DNA of 9,078 nt from an uncultured Anaerotignum sp. (GCF_934277605.1 NZ_CAKQVD010000070.1:1-9078), one strand, 5' to 3'. Positions 1-5,999 are shown, counted from the first letter of the stretch. Made by a program: numbers and translations. The notes: generated from the sequence alone by a model not told the origin.

Positions 1-51
1 AGCATCTGCCTTACAAGCAGAGGGTCACAGGTTCGAGCCCTGTAACTTCCA
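1..51 (+). tRNA. tRNA-Val(UAC), 3' portion
   Basis: The 5' end lies outside the window. A five-pair anticodon stem (5-9 with 17-21) closes a seven-base loop, CTTACAA, with anticodon TAC at 12-14, which reads the valine codon GUA. A five-base variable loop follows (22-26), then a T arm (stem 27-31 with 39-43, loop TTCGAGC), the 3' acceptor strand AACTTCC (44-50) and discriminator A51. The CCA end does not appear to be encoded, because C and T residues follow. Position 37 is A15, the base that TrmN6-family enzymes methylate in tRNA-Val; a trmN6 gene lies at the right end of this window. Confidence 0.93.
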
Positions 52-73
52 CTTTTTTTATGCAAAAAAGTAT

Positions 74-107
74 CCCTCCTGCGAAATGCGGTGAGGGTCT
101 TTTTATT
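74..107 (+). terminator. Intrinsic terminator after tRNA-Val
   Basis: CCCTC at 74-78 pairs with GAGGG at 93-97. After a bulged T92, CTGC at 79-82 pairs with GCGG at 88-91, closing a five-base loop. A T-rich run (100-104, then ATT) follows. This is a Rho-independent terminator for the tRNA transcript. Confidence 0.75.
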
Positions 108-152
108 GCGAACAGCGAGGAAAAATACAGAAAGAGGAACGGGGGAAATTCT

Positions 153-332
153 ATGCAGTCAAATTGCGAAACCTGTATGTATTTTGGATATGACGAGGAA
201 TTTGAGGAATATTTCTGCGAAGTGAATTTGGATGAGGATGAAATGGAAAAATTTTTGACGGACAGCTTTCAAGGCGGATGTCCGTATTACCGTCTGGAGG
301 ATGAATATAAGACGGTGCGCAAGCAAATGTAA
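153..332 (+). CDS. Small four-cysteine acidic protein, DUF6472-like
   Basis: This encodes 59 residues. Cysteines at 5, 8, 22 and 43 form a CxxC-C-C pattern typical of a small zinc-binding or redox fold. The middle is strongly acidic (DEEFEEYF, then DEDEMEKF), and the C-terminus ends in a basic VRKQM. The composition and layout match the DUF6472 family of short uncharacterised Clostridia proteins, recalled from memory rather than searched. I chose the ATG at 153 because a G-rich Shine-Dalgarno-like stretch (141-145) precedes it. An in-frame ATG at 60 would put the start upstream of the tRNA terminator and has no ribosome binding site. The gene is monocistronic, between two terminators, and no convincing promoter is visible in the short gap upstream. 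Its function is unknown. A structural or metal-binding role is plausible only from the cysteines. Confidence 0.82.
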   Translation: MQSNCETCMYFGYDEEFEEYFCEVNLDEDEMEKFLTDSFQGGCPYYRLEDEYKTVRKQM

Positions 333-338
333 CAAAAG

Positions 339-378
339 GTCGAAGCAAGAGAAATTCTTGTCTCGGCTTTTTTATTTA
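339..378 (+). terminator. Intrinsic terminator after the DUF6472-like gene
   Basis: A twelve-position stem (339-350 with 356-367) with one mismatch (A344/C362) and two G-U pairs closes a five-base loop. It is followed by TTTTTTATTT at 368-377. It starts seven bases after the stop codon. Confidence 0.85.
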
Positions 379-409
379 TCGCAATATTTTTTGAGGCGTG
401 CAGGATGGA

Positions 410-438
410 TTGATATTTCATGGAAATTTGGATATACT
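410..438 (+). promoter_or_regulatory. Sigma-A-type promoter for pfkB
   Basis: TTGATA at 410-415 and TATACT at 433-438 are separated by exactly 17 bases. Each box matches the consensus at five of six positions. Transcription would start near 445, giving a leader of about 24 nt before the pfkB ribosome binding site. No catabolite-response-like palindrome or other operator is obvious nearby. Confidence 0.8.
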
Positions 439-468
439 AACAGCAATTTACAGAACGGAGGGATGGTT

Positions 469-1395
469 TTGATTTATACGGTAACGGTAAATCCTTCAGT
501 GGACTATGTGGTGCAGATGGAGGAATTTCAGCCGGGCATGGTCAATCGTGCCTCAAGCGAGGCGGTTTTTTCGGGCGGAAAGGGCATCAATGTTTCCATG
601 ATTTTGCAAAATCTCGGCGTAAGCAACCGTGCGCTTGGGTTTCTGGCAGGCTTCACGGGGGATTTTATCGAGGCGGATTTACAGCGGCATGGCTGTCAGA
701 CGGATTTTGTGCGATTGGAACAGGGCTTTAGCCGTATCAATGTGAAGCTGAAGGGGCAGGAGGGCGGCGAGATTAACGGCGGCGGTCCTGCGGTAAACGA
801 GACGGCGGTGCAGGCCTTATCAGAAAAAATAAATACACTGCAAAAGGGAGATATTTTGATTCTTTCGGGCAGTGTGCCGCCTTCCTTGCCGAAGGATTTT
901 TATGAAAGAATTTTGGATTTGCTCAAGGGGCGTGGGATTGAGGTAGTGGTGGATGCGGCAGGAGAGGCTCTGCTGAAAGCACTGCGTTATGAACCCTTTT
1001 TGATTAAGCCGAACCATCAGGAGCTGGAGGAATTGGCGGAAAGCCGTCTTTTTACAAGGGCGGAAATCATCGCACAGGGAAAACGCTTGCAGGAGATGGG
1101 GGCGAAAAATGTATTGATTTCCTTGGCGGCAGAGGGCGCCCTTCTTTTGACTGCCGAAGGGGAGGTTTTATTTGGAGAGGCACCCAGAGGAAAGCTGATC
1201 CATGCCGTTGGGGCAGGGGATTCCATGGTGGGCGGCTTTGTGGCAGGCTGGTTGAAGGAGGGCAGCTATCGGCAGGCGTTGCAATGGGGGATTGCGGCAG
1301 GCAGTGCCACTGCGTTTTGTGAGGCATTGGCAAGCGGAGAGGAAATCCGGAGACTTTATGATGAAACCATCCATATCGTTCGTGAGGAGGGTTAA
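469..1395 (+). CDS. pfkB: 1-phosphofructokinase (PfkB family sugar kinase)
   Basis: This cytoplasmic ribokinase-fold kinase is predicted to phosphorylate fructose 1-phosphate to fructose 1,6-bisphosphate with ATP. The N-terminus MIYTVTVNPSVDYVV is typical of FruK/LacC enzymes. PfkB signature 1 is GGKGIN at residues 36-41. Signature 2 is GAGDSMVGGF at about 248-257, with catalytic base Asp251. The length of 308 residues is normal for the family. I chose the TTG at 469 because GGAGGG (457-462) lies six bases before it, whereas the in-frame ATG at 463 directly abuts that sequence with no spacing. No fructose PTS gene or FruR-type regulator is adjacent, so the substrate is inferred from sequence alone; tagatose-6-phosphate kinase (LacC) is the main alternative. 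The gene has its own promoter and no classical terminator downstream. Confidence 0.9.
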   Translation: MIYTVTVNPSVDYVVQMEEFQPGMVNRASSEAVFSGGKGINVSMILQNLGVSNRALGFLAGFTGDFIEADLQRHGCQTDFVRLEQGFSRINVKLKGQEGGEINGGGPAVNETAVQALSEKINTLQKGDILILSGSVPPSLPKDFYERILDLLKGRGIEVVVDAAGEALLKALRYEPFLIKPNHQELEELAESRLFTRAEIIAQGKRLQEMGAKNVLISLAAEGALLLTAEGEVLFGEAPRGKLIHAVGAGDSMVGGFVAGWLKEGSYRQALQWGIAAGSATAFCEALASGEEIRRLYDETIHIVREEG

Positions 1396-1403
1396 GCGTG
1401 GCA

Positions 1404-1428
1404 TGCGGTGCAAGCACATGCAGCCGCA
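1404..1428 (+). other. Hairpin just after pfkB
   Basis: TGCGGTGC (1404-1411) pairs with GCA plus CCGCA (1420-1422 and 1424-1428) as eight pairs with one bulged G1423 and an eight-base loop. It starts nine bases after the pfkB stop. No T run follows (an A run does), so it is not a standard intrinsic terminator. It may protect the 3' end of the pfkB mRNA. Confidence 0.4.
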
Positions 1429-1463
1429 TAAAAAAATACCGACATTTTCCATGGGAAACGCTC

Positions 1464-1492
1464 TTGCGTCTTTTCGCCGAATCTCGTATACT
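1464..1492 (+). promoter_or_regulatory. Sigma-A-type promoter for lepB
   Basis: TTGCGT at 1464-1469 and TATACT at 1487-1492 are separated by 17 bases. The -10 box matches five of six consensus positions; the -35 box has only the TTG core. Transcription would start near 1499, giving an unusually long leader of about 118 nt. An exact 10-bp tandem repeat (ATAGAGAATT at 1496-1505 and 1506-1515) lies across the predicted start site. Confidence 0.65.
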
Positions 1493-1498
1493 AATATA

Positions 1499-1616
1499 GA
1501 GAATTATAGAGAATTTTGGCGAATTTGTTTCAATTTGGGGAAAGTCCCAATCGTTTCCCTGTCCCCTGCGGCAGGGGCTACATAAAACAGCTTCGCCGCT
1601 GAAGGTGTGAAGAATT
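1499..1616 (+). promoter_or_regulatory. Structured 5' leader of lepB
   Basis: This non-coding leader holds several inverted repeats in series. TTGGG/CCCAA (1535-1539 with 1546-1550) competes with GGGAAA/TTTCCC (1538-1543 with 1554-1559). CCCCTG/CAGGGG (1563-1568 with 1572-1577) has a three-base loop. CAGC/GCTG (1588-1591 with 1598-1601) exposes a six-base loop, TTCGCC. That loop is exactly complementary to GGCGAA at 1518-1523, so a pseudoknot or loop-strand contact is possible. The last hairpin directly abuts the Shine-Dalgarno-like AAGGTG (1602-1607). There is no T run, so any control would act on translation rather than termination. I do not recognise a known riboswitch class here. Confidence 0.4.
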
Positions 1617-2123
1617 TTGAATGAGCAGTTACAAGAATGGGGAAAGGATATCCTTCTATCCGCCGTTATCGTCGTGCTTTTGTTTTTCCTCTGCTGGCCC
1701 ATGCGGATTTCGGGCAGCTCAATGGAAACCACTCTATGCGATGGGGAAATTGTGCTGATGAATCGGCTTGCCGCCATGCAGGGCAGATATGAAGCGGGCG
1801 ATATTGTGATGTTCCGTTATTATGATGCGGATGGGAGCAAAACCGTCGTAAAGCGTATCATTGCCGCCGAGGGCGACCGAATCTGTGTTTTGGCAGATGG
1901 CGGTGTGGAGGTCAACGGCAAGGTCTTGCAGGAGGCTTATGTGAGCGGCAGAACAGATGGCTTGGTGGATATGACCGTGCCGAAGGGGACGGTATTTGTG
2001 ATGGGGGATAACCGAGAGGAGAGCTTCGATAGTCGCAACATGGGTGCCATTCCCTGCGAGGATTTGAAGGGCAAGGTATTTTTCCGCCTGTTCCCCTTGG
2101 GAAGATTAGGGAAAATCAATTAA
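1617..2123 (+). CDS. lepB: Signal peptidase I
   Basis: This membrane-anchored serine protease removes signal peptides from secreted proteins on the outer face of the membrane. Residues 12-27 form a single N-terminal membrane segment. It is followed by the catalytic serine box SGSSM (Ser35), the catalytic lysine in VVKRI (Lys79) and the conserved box GDNREESFDSR at 130-140. The Ser-Lys spacing of 44 fits SipS-type enzymes. At 168 residues it is a short version of the Gram-positive family. The usual proline in SMxPT is replaced by threonine (SMETT). The TTG at 1617 is the first start after an in-frame stop at 1608, and any later start would cut into the membrane anchor. AAGGTG at 1602-1607 is the likely ribosome binding site. 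The gene has its own promoter and ends inside a shared terminator. Confidence 0.93.
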   Translation: MNEQLQEWGKDILLSAVIVVLLFFLCWPMRISGSSMETTLCDGEIVLMNRLAAMQGRYEAGDIVMFRYYDADGSKTVVKRIIAAEGDRICVLADGGVEVNGKVLQEAYVSGRTDGLVDMTVPKGTVFVMGDNREESFDSRNMGAIPCEDLKGKVFFRLFPLGRLGKIN

Positions 2124-2160
2124 AAAAGCATTGTCGGAGTATTCCAGCAATGCTTTTTTT
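2122..2160. terminator. Bidirectional terminator between lepB and the LysR remnant
   Basis: The stem AAAAAAGCATTG (2122-2133) pairs perfectly with CAATGCTTTTTT (2148-2159). The flanking A and T runs give a U-tract in both directions, so it serves lepB on the plus strand and the converging LysR remnant on the minus strand. The lepB stop codon TAA (2121-2123) overlaps the stem. Confidence 0.92.
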
Positions 2161-2175
2161 GTGCGAAAAAAGAGC

Positions 2176-2973
2176 CTAACGATAGGAGAGATATTCCAGA
2201 AACCGCCGCACAGCAAGCGGGGCGGTTTTTCTGTCACGCAGAGCAAGCACAAGATCCCGATGAAAAGCAGGGACGGTTTCCCGCTCCGCAACCCGATAGG
2301 GAATCCGCTTTAAAATCAGGCGGGGCAGAAGGCTGACGCCGAGGCCGCTTTCCACAAGGGAGAGAATGGCATAATCATCCCAAGTGGTAAAGTAGACATT
2401 GGGCGAAAGCCCTTCCATGCGGAAAAAATCGGCAATCTCGGCGTTTTTGTCCTTCTCCAGCATAAGAAACGGCTCTTTGCAGAGGGCAGCAAGGGGGATG
2501 CGTTCCGCCTGCGCCAAGGGGTGCGCTTCGGGAAGGATGGCAAGGAAGGCATCCCTTTGGAGAAAGATGGTGTCCAAATCGGGCTGAACAGGCAGGCAGA
2601 GAAAGCCGCAGTCCACACGCCCCTCGTGAATCCATGCTTCAATTTCACGATAATCCCCCAAAAGAAATTCATATTCAATGTTGGGATAATCCTTCTGAAA
2701 TTCCTTGATGATATTGGGGAGCCAATGGGTTGCCACGCTCGAAAAGGTGCCAATGCGAATCAGCCCTGCCGCAAGCCCCTTCGCATCCCCTGCCTGCTGC
2801 AGCAAGGACTGCCTTGCACTGCAAAGAGCCTTTATCTGCGGCAAAAGCTTCGTACCCTCTGCCGTCAGGCGCGCACCGCCACGCCCACGCTCCAGAAGGG
2901 GAAGGGAAAGCTCCTTTTCCACCTCTTGAATCATGCGGCTGATGCCCGATTGCGAATAGCATAAGGCCTCGGC
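2176..2973 (-). pseudogene. LysR-family regulator lacking its N-terminal HTH start
   Basis: Read on the minus strand, the frame opens with AEALCYSQSGISRMIQEVEK, the second half of a LysR winged-helix DNA-binding domain. It continues through the linker and an apparently intact effector-binding domain (from about GLIRIGTFSSVATHWLP to the end). About 265 residues remain of a usual 290-300, so roughly 20-25 N-terminal residues are missing. Homology stops near 2971-2973. Beyond that the frame runs antisense through the EamA remnant without an ATG, GTG or TTG until a stop at 3274-3276. The first usable ATG (2934) would leave out the recognition helix. The remaining frame has no stops, so the damage looks recent. 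It was probably transcribed divergently from the neighbouring transporter and may have controlled it. A truncated, non-DNA-binding product cannot be excluded. Confidence 0.8.
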
Positions 2974-3474
2974 TTTGTGACGGTTTTGCTCGGTGTATTT
3001 CTCATCAACGGGCAGGCGGCGCAGGAGGGGAAAACAAGCTGGGGGCTGTTCTGCGGCGGTATGTCGGCAGTGATGTATGCAGTGCTTGTGATTGCCAATA
3101 AGAAGGTAACTGATATTGTCGGGATGGAAAACGTGCTGTATCAGCTGATGTTCAGCGCACTGACTGTGGTGGTTTTTCTCTCCTTCCGAAAGGGACTGCT
3201 GTTTTCGATTCCGACAGGCTCGGGGTGGTTTGTGGCACTGCTCGGTGTTGTGAATACCGGCCTTGGCTGTTATCTATATTTTTCGTCTATCGGGCGGCTG
3301 TCTGTGCAGAGCGTTGCGGTTTTGGGCTATTTGGAGCCGTTCTCGGCGGTGGTGCTTTCGGCAGTGCTGCTGCGGGAGGGCATGAGCCTTCTGCGGCTGC
3401 TGGGCGTGGCATTTATCCTGGGCGGCGCATTGTTTGCGGAAATGAGTACAAGAAAATCCTCTTTTATAGAATAA
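2971..3474 (+). pseudogene. EamA/DMT-family transporter, C-terminal half only
   Basis: EamA permeases of the drug/metabolite transporter superfamily have about 290-300 residues: two repeats of five membrane helices. Only about 165 residues remain here. FVTVLLGVFLINGQ looks like the last helix of the first repeat. A complete second EamA repeat follows, from TSWGLFCGGMSAVMYAVLVI to GVAFILGGALFAE, including the typical YLEPFSAVVLSAVLLREG segment. The first possible start is GTG at 2977, just after an in-frame stop at 2962-2964, and no Shine-Dalgarno site precedes it. The junction with the LysR remnant at about 2971-2976 suggests one deletion removed the 5' ends of both divergent genes and their shared promoter region. 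The substrate is unknown. Expression as a half-transporter that dimerises is possible but unlikely without a promoter or ribosome binding site. Confidence 0.78.
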
Positions 3475-3515
3475 GAGAAGCGGTGAAACACTCCCTCAGT
3501 TTCACCGCTTTTCTC
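3475..3515. terminator. Terminator between the EamA remnant and sipL
   Basis: GCGGTGAAAC (3480-3489) pairs perfectly with GTTTCACCGC (3499-3508) around a nine-base loop, followed by TTTTCTCGTTTG. It begins right after the EamA stop and lies just past the sipL stop on the other strand. The T tract is better on the plus strand, but the stem can serve both converging genes. Confidence 0.82.
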
Positions 3516-3522
3516 GTTTGTC

Positions 3523-5079
3523 CTAACAGTATTTAATAATCAATAATTTTTGCCCGGGATAAATGAGGTCGGGGTTTTCAATCTCATTGACGGAAAGAAT
3601 ATCCTCCACCGTTGTGCGATAGCGCTTGGCGATTTTCCAAAGCGTATCCTGCGGCTGCACCACATAAATGACAGCACCGGCTGTGGCAGGCCGCTCGGTT
3701 TCCTCCTCCAAGGTGAGATCCTTCACGATTTCCGCCGTTTCGGTGCGTGTCACCACTGCTTCCATGGTAACGGTTGCACGCAGCTCGCCCTCCTGCTCGG
3801 AAAGCATTTGAAAATCCAAATCATCCAAGCGAAGCTGCACAGCGGCGTTGTCGCCCTCCTCCACACCACGCAGCTCCATCATCTGCCCGAAGGGAATCCC
3901 TCGCTCCAGGATACAAAGCGGGGTTTCGTCCTCCTCACAGTGATACAGCAGGGAAATACGCAAAACGCCCTCCGTCTCAACGGCATCCGTCTTGGCTTTC
4001 GTTTCGGCAGGGCGGATATCCCCCCAGACCTCCTCTGCACGCAGCATCGGCTTTTCGCCGGCTTCCAGTTGCAGTCTCTCCTTCAGCACAAATTGATTTT
4101 TCCCACTGCCCACCGTAATGGGATAGGAAATGCGTTCCTTTTCGAGCGCAACCGTTCCTGTGGGGGCATAGGCATCCTGCAAAATCTCCTGCTCGATCAT
4201 CTCCCTGCCCTGCAATGCCGCATGGACAGAGGCATCAACCGTAAGCTGTCTTGCCTCGCCGTCCGCATCAATCGTCGGGGTAAGCCTTGCCTCCTCCAGC
4301 TGCAAGGTGCCGCTCAACTCCGTTTTCGGCTCAATGCGCTCCCCCTCCAGATAGCCGCTGAAGGCAAGCTTATCGCAAAAGCTGCCCAAATGCCCCTCTC
4401 CGTCGCAATAAAGCATACAAATCCGCAGATTCCCGCGCACCAGTACCTTTCCGTCCATGGCACGCAGCTCCTGCTCGGTCAGCTCCGCCGTTTGCCAAAG
4501 AATTTCGGCAATTTCGGGCTTGGCGGCAGGCAGGGACAGCTCCTCCTTGATGGGAAAGCGGTCCTTGAGGGTGGCAATCTCCTGCTCCATCCGCAGCTTG
4601 CCCTGCAAGCATTCTATGCCCTCGCCGCTCACGCTGCTTAAAATCTCCGCATGGTTTTGTCTCTCCCCAACAGCACGCACACTGAGGACAGCCTTCACGC
4701 CGATTTTCCTGTCATTGATGATTTCGCAGTCCAAATGCTCCAGATCTGCCGTCAGCGTAACCGCCTGCTCCCGTTCCAATCCGTCGATATGCAAAAAATC
4801 CTCCAAGGGCAGAGCCGCCTGCATGGCAGAAAGCGGGCGTGCGCCGTTTTTCGCACGATATAGCACAGAAAGCTCCAGCTCGCCCGAAAAGGAAATGCGG
4901 TCATCTGTGACACGCTTTTCCCGCAGCCGCACAGTCCCCTGGCAGCGCAGAAGCTCCTGCAAATCCGGCTTGCTGTCCGGCACAATCAGATCTCCCTCCA
5001 AAAGAAGCTGAGAGGAACCGCTTGCGGCAGTCTCCCTCCAGTTCATGTCCATTGTTTCCTTTGCCAATGTCAACGGCAT
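3523..5079 (-). CDS. sipL: SipL-like spore morphogenesis protein (SPOCS/DUF3794 repeats plus LysM)
   Basis: The 518-residue protein has three related SPOCS (DUF3794-type) segments, at roughly residues 24-100, 174-247 and 328-405, then a C-terminal LysM domain at 471-515 (IYVVQPQDTLWKIAKRY to PGQKLLII). This is the architecture and length of Clostridioides difficile SipL, which binds the coat ATPase SpoIVA through its LysM domain and helps form the spore coat in the mother cell. There is no signal peptide or membrane segment, which fits a cytoplasmic, forespore-surface role. I chose the ATG ending at 5079 because a strong AGGAGGG (5085-5091 on the minus strand) lies five bases upstream; an in-frame ATG at 5250 has no such site. 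It is divergent from tmk and preceded by a sigma-E-like promoter. Orthology to SipL is inferred from architecture; another SPOCS-LysM protein is the alternative. Confidence 0.86.
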   Translation of the reverse strand: MPLTLAKETMDMNWRETAASGSSQLLLEGDLIVPDSKPDLQELLRCQGTVRLREKRVTDDRISFSGELELSVLYRAKNGARPLSAMQAALPLEDFLHIDGLEREQAVTLTADLEHLDCEIINDRKIGVKAVLSVRAVGERQNHAEILSSVSGEGIECLQGKLRMEQEIATLKDRFPIKEELSLPAAKPEIAEILWQTAELTEQELRAMDGKVLVRGNLRICMLYCDGEGHLGSFCDKLAFSGYLEGERIEPKTELSGTLQLEEARLTPTIDADGEARQLTVDASVHAALQGREMIEQEILQDAYAPTGTVALEKERISYPITVGSGKNQFVLKERLQLEAGEKPMLRAEEVWGDIRPAETKAKTDAVETEGVLRISLLYHCEEDETPLCILERGIPFGQMMELRGVEEGDNAAVQLRLDDLDFQMLSEQEGELRATVTMEAVVTRTETAEIVKDLTLEEETERPATAGAVIYVVQPQDTLWKIAKRYRTTVEDILSVNEIENPDLIYPGQKLLIIKYC

Positions 5080-5124
5080 AAAAACCCTCCTATTCTGCTC
5101 CGTTTTCCGAAGTATTCCGCAAAA

Positions 5125-5154
5125 ATCATACGTTGTCTCTATGCAACTATATGA
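5125..5154 (-). promoter_or_regulatory. Possible sigma-E (sporulation) promoter for sipL
   Basis: On the minus strand, TCATATA (5154-5148) and CGTATGAT (5132-5125) are separated by 15 bases. They resemble the mother-cell sigma-E boxes (about kmATAww and CATACAnT). The -35 fits well; the -10 matches about five of eight positions. Transcription would start near 5118, about 39 nt before the sipL start. Known sigma-E control of sipL-type genes makes this likely, but the -10 is imperfect. Confidence 0.42.
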
Positions 5155-5185
5155 AGGCGGTGGGATTTTATGAACGGAATTTGCA

Positions 5186-5248
5186 AAAGGGGCGGCAATC
5201 CCCCTCCTTTCCCGTAAATTTTGTGTGAAGGCAGGGGATTTTCCCTGC
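5186..5248. repeat. Inverted repeats in the sipL-tmk intergenic region
   Basis: GCAGGG (5231-5236) and CCCTGC (5243-5248) form a perfect six-pair inverted repeat with a six-base gap, ending just upstream of the tmk promoter. A weaker G-run/C-run repeat lies at 5189-5192 and 5200-5204. Either could be an operator or an RNA hairpin. I do not recognise a known binding site. Confidence 0.3.
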
Positions 5249-5275
5249 AATTTGTTTCCGTTTTCATGCCGAATA

Positions 5276-5284
5276 TGATATAAT
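5276..5284 (+). promoter_or_regulatory. Extended -10 promoter for the tmk operon
   Basis: TATAAT at 5279-5284 matches the -10 consensus exactly. It is preceded by TG at 5276-5277 with one spacer base, an extended -10 element. The -35 region is poor (TTTCCG or TTCCGT around 5255-5261), as is common when an extended -10 is present. Transcription would start near 5291, leaving a leader of about 58 nt before tmk. Confidence 0.72.
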
Positions 5285-5348
5285 ATAAAATTAGCAAGAA
5301 CCTATTTTTCAGGAGAAAGCAAGGTGTATTTTTACACAGAGGTGTATG

Positions 5349-5987
5349 ATGAAGGGCTATTTTATTTCCGTGGAGGGCGGCGATGGCAGCGGCAAATCCA
5401 CACAAATGCAAAACATAGAGGCATATCTGAAGGCGCATGGGCAGGAGGTTCTGCGCACCAGAGAGCCGGGCGGCACGCCGGTGGCGGAAAAAATCAGAGA
5501 GCTGATTCTCGATCCTGCCAATCAGTCCTTGACGGGGCGGGCGGAAATGCTGCTGTATGCGGCGGCAAGAGCGCAGCACGTTGAGGAAAAAATCCTGCCC
5601 GCACTCAAGGCAGGGAAAACCGTCCTTTCCGACCGCTTCACAGATTCCAGCATTGCCTATCAGGGCTTCGGCAGAGGCTTGGGCGGCATGGTGGCGGAGG
5701 TCAACCGCATTGCAACAGGCGGCACAGAGCCGGATTTGACGATTTTTCTGAACCTAACGCCCGCAGCGGGCATGGCAAGAAAAAATCGGCAGGATGGGCA
5801 TACGCTTGACCGCTTGGAGCAGGAGCAGGCGGCCTTCCATGAAGCCGTCTATGCGGGCTATTTGGCATTGGCAAAGGAAAACAGCGGCAGAATTGCGAAT
5901 ATTGATGCGGATAGACCGGCAGAGGCAGTCTTTGCCGATATCAAAAAGGAGTTAGACAGAGTGTTTGGCTTTGCGCCACAAAAATAA
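5349..5987 (+). CDS. tmk: Thymidylate kinase
   Basis: This cytoplasmic enzyme phosphorylates dTMP to dTDP with ATP, an essential step toward dTTP. Residues 10-18 (GGDGSGKST) form the P-loop. REPGGTP at 38-44 and DRF at 95-97, followed by TDSSIAYQG, are the substrate-binding and DRx motifs. The lid region contains ARKNRQDGHTLDRLE; the P-loop has no extra arginine, so the lid supplies it. The 212-residue length is normal. ATG at 5349 follows AGAGG (5338-5342) by six bases and gives the usual MKGYFISVEGGDGSGKST start; ATG at 5346 is the near-equal alternative. It heads the operon and ends twelve bases before darA. A GTG at 5324 in another frame has a better Shine-Dalgarno sequence (see findings). 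Confidence 0.96.
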   Translation: MKGYFISVEGGDGSGKSTQMQNIEAYLKAHGQEVLRTREPGGTPVAEKIRELILDPANQSLTGRAEMLLYAAARAQHVEEKILPALKAGKTVLSDRFTDSSIAYQGFGRGLGGMVAEVNRIATGGTEPDLTIFLNLTPAAGMARKNRQDGHTLDRLEQEQAAFHEAVYAGYLALAKENSGRIANIDADRPAEAVFADIKKELDRVFGFAPQK

Positions 5988-5994
5988 GGAGGGG
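5986..5994 (+). promoter_or_regulatory. Strong Shine-Dalgarno of darA
   Basis: AAGGAGGGG lies five bases before the darA ATG and shares its first two bases with the tmk stop codon. It is the strongest ribosome binding site in the operon, which suggests darA is translated at a high rate relative to its neighbours. Confidence 0.7.
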
Positions 5995-5999
5995 TTTTT

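Noticed and set aside
44..71. tRNA 3' end with an A/T inverted repeat (ACTTTTTT/AAAAAAGT) as a possible integration site
   Set aside because: There is no integrase, no second copy of the tRNA end in the window, and only ordinary genes follow. The repeat is simple A/T sequence.
60..152. N-terminal extension of the DUF6472-like gene from ATG 60
   Set aside because: It overlaps the tRNA terminator, has no ribosome binding site, and the extension has no resemblance to the short family.
1292..1585. Open frame of 97 codons spanning the pfkB 3' end and the lepB leader
   Set aside because: It overlaps pfkB in another frame, runs through the promoter and hairpins, and has no ribosome binding site or recognisable protein features.
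1396..1616. A known riboswitch in the lepB leader
   Set aside because: I compared it by eye with motifs I remember (GEMM, preQ1, SAM, fluoride) and found no match, so I describe it only as a structured leader.
2176..2934. LysR regulator as a complete gene starting at ATG 2934
   Set aside because: This start omits the recognition helix that is still encoded just upstream in frame, so it would be a regulator without a DNA-binding domain.
3550..4641. Long open frame (363 codons) on the plus strand antisense to sipL
   Set aside because: The translation is rich in His, Leu and Gln with no recognisable domain, and sipL on the other strand has clear SPOCS and LysM domains.
5079..5250. Longer sipL from an upstream in-frame ATG at 5250
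   Set aside because: The strong AGGAGGG site lies right before the ATG ending at 5079, the extension has no SPOCS features, and it would overlap the putative sigma-E promoter.
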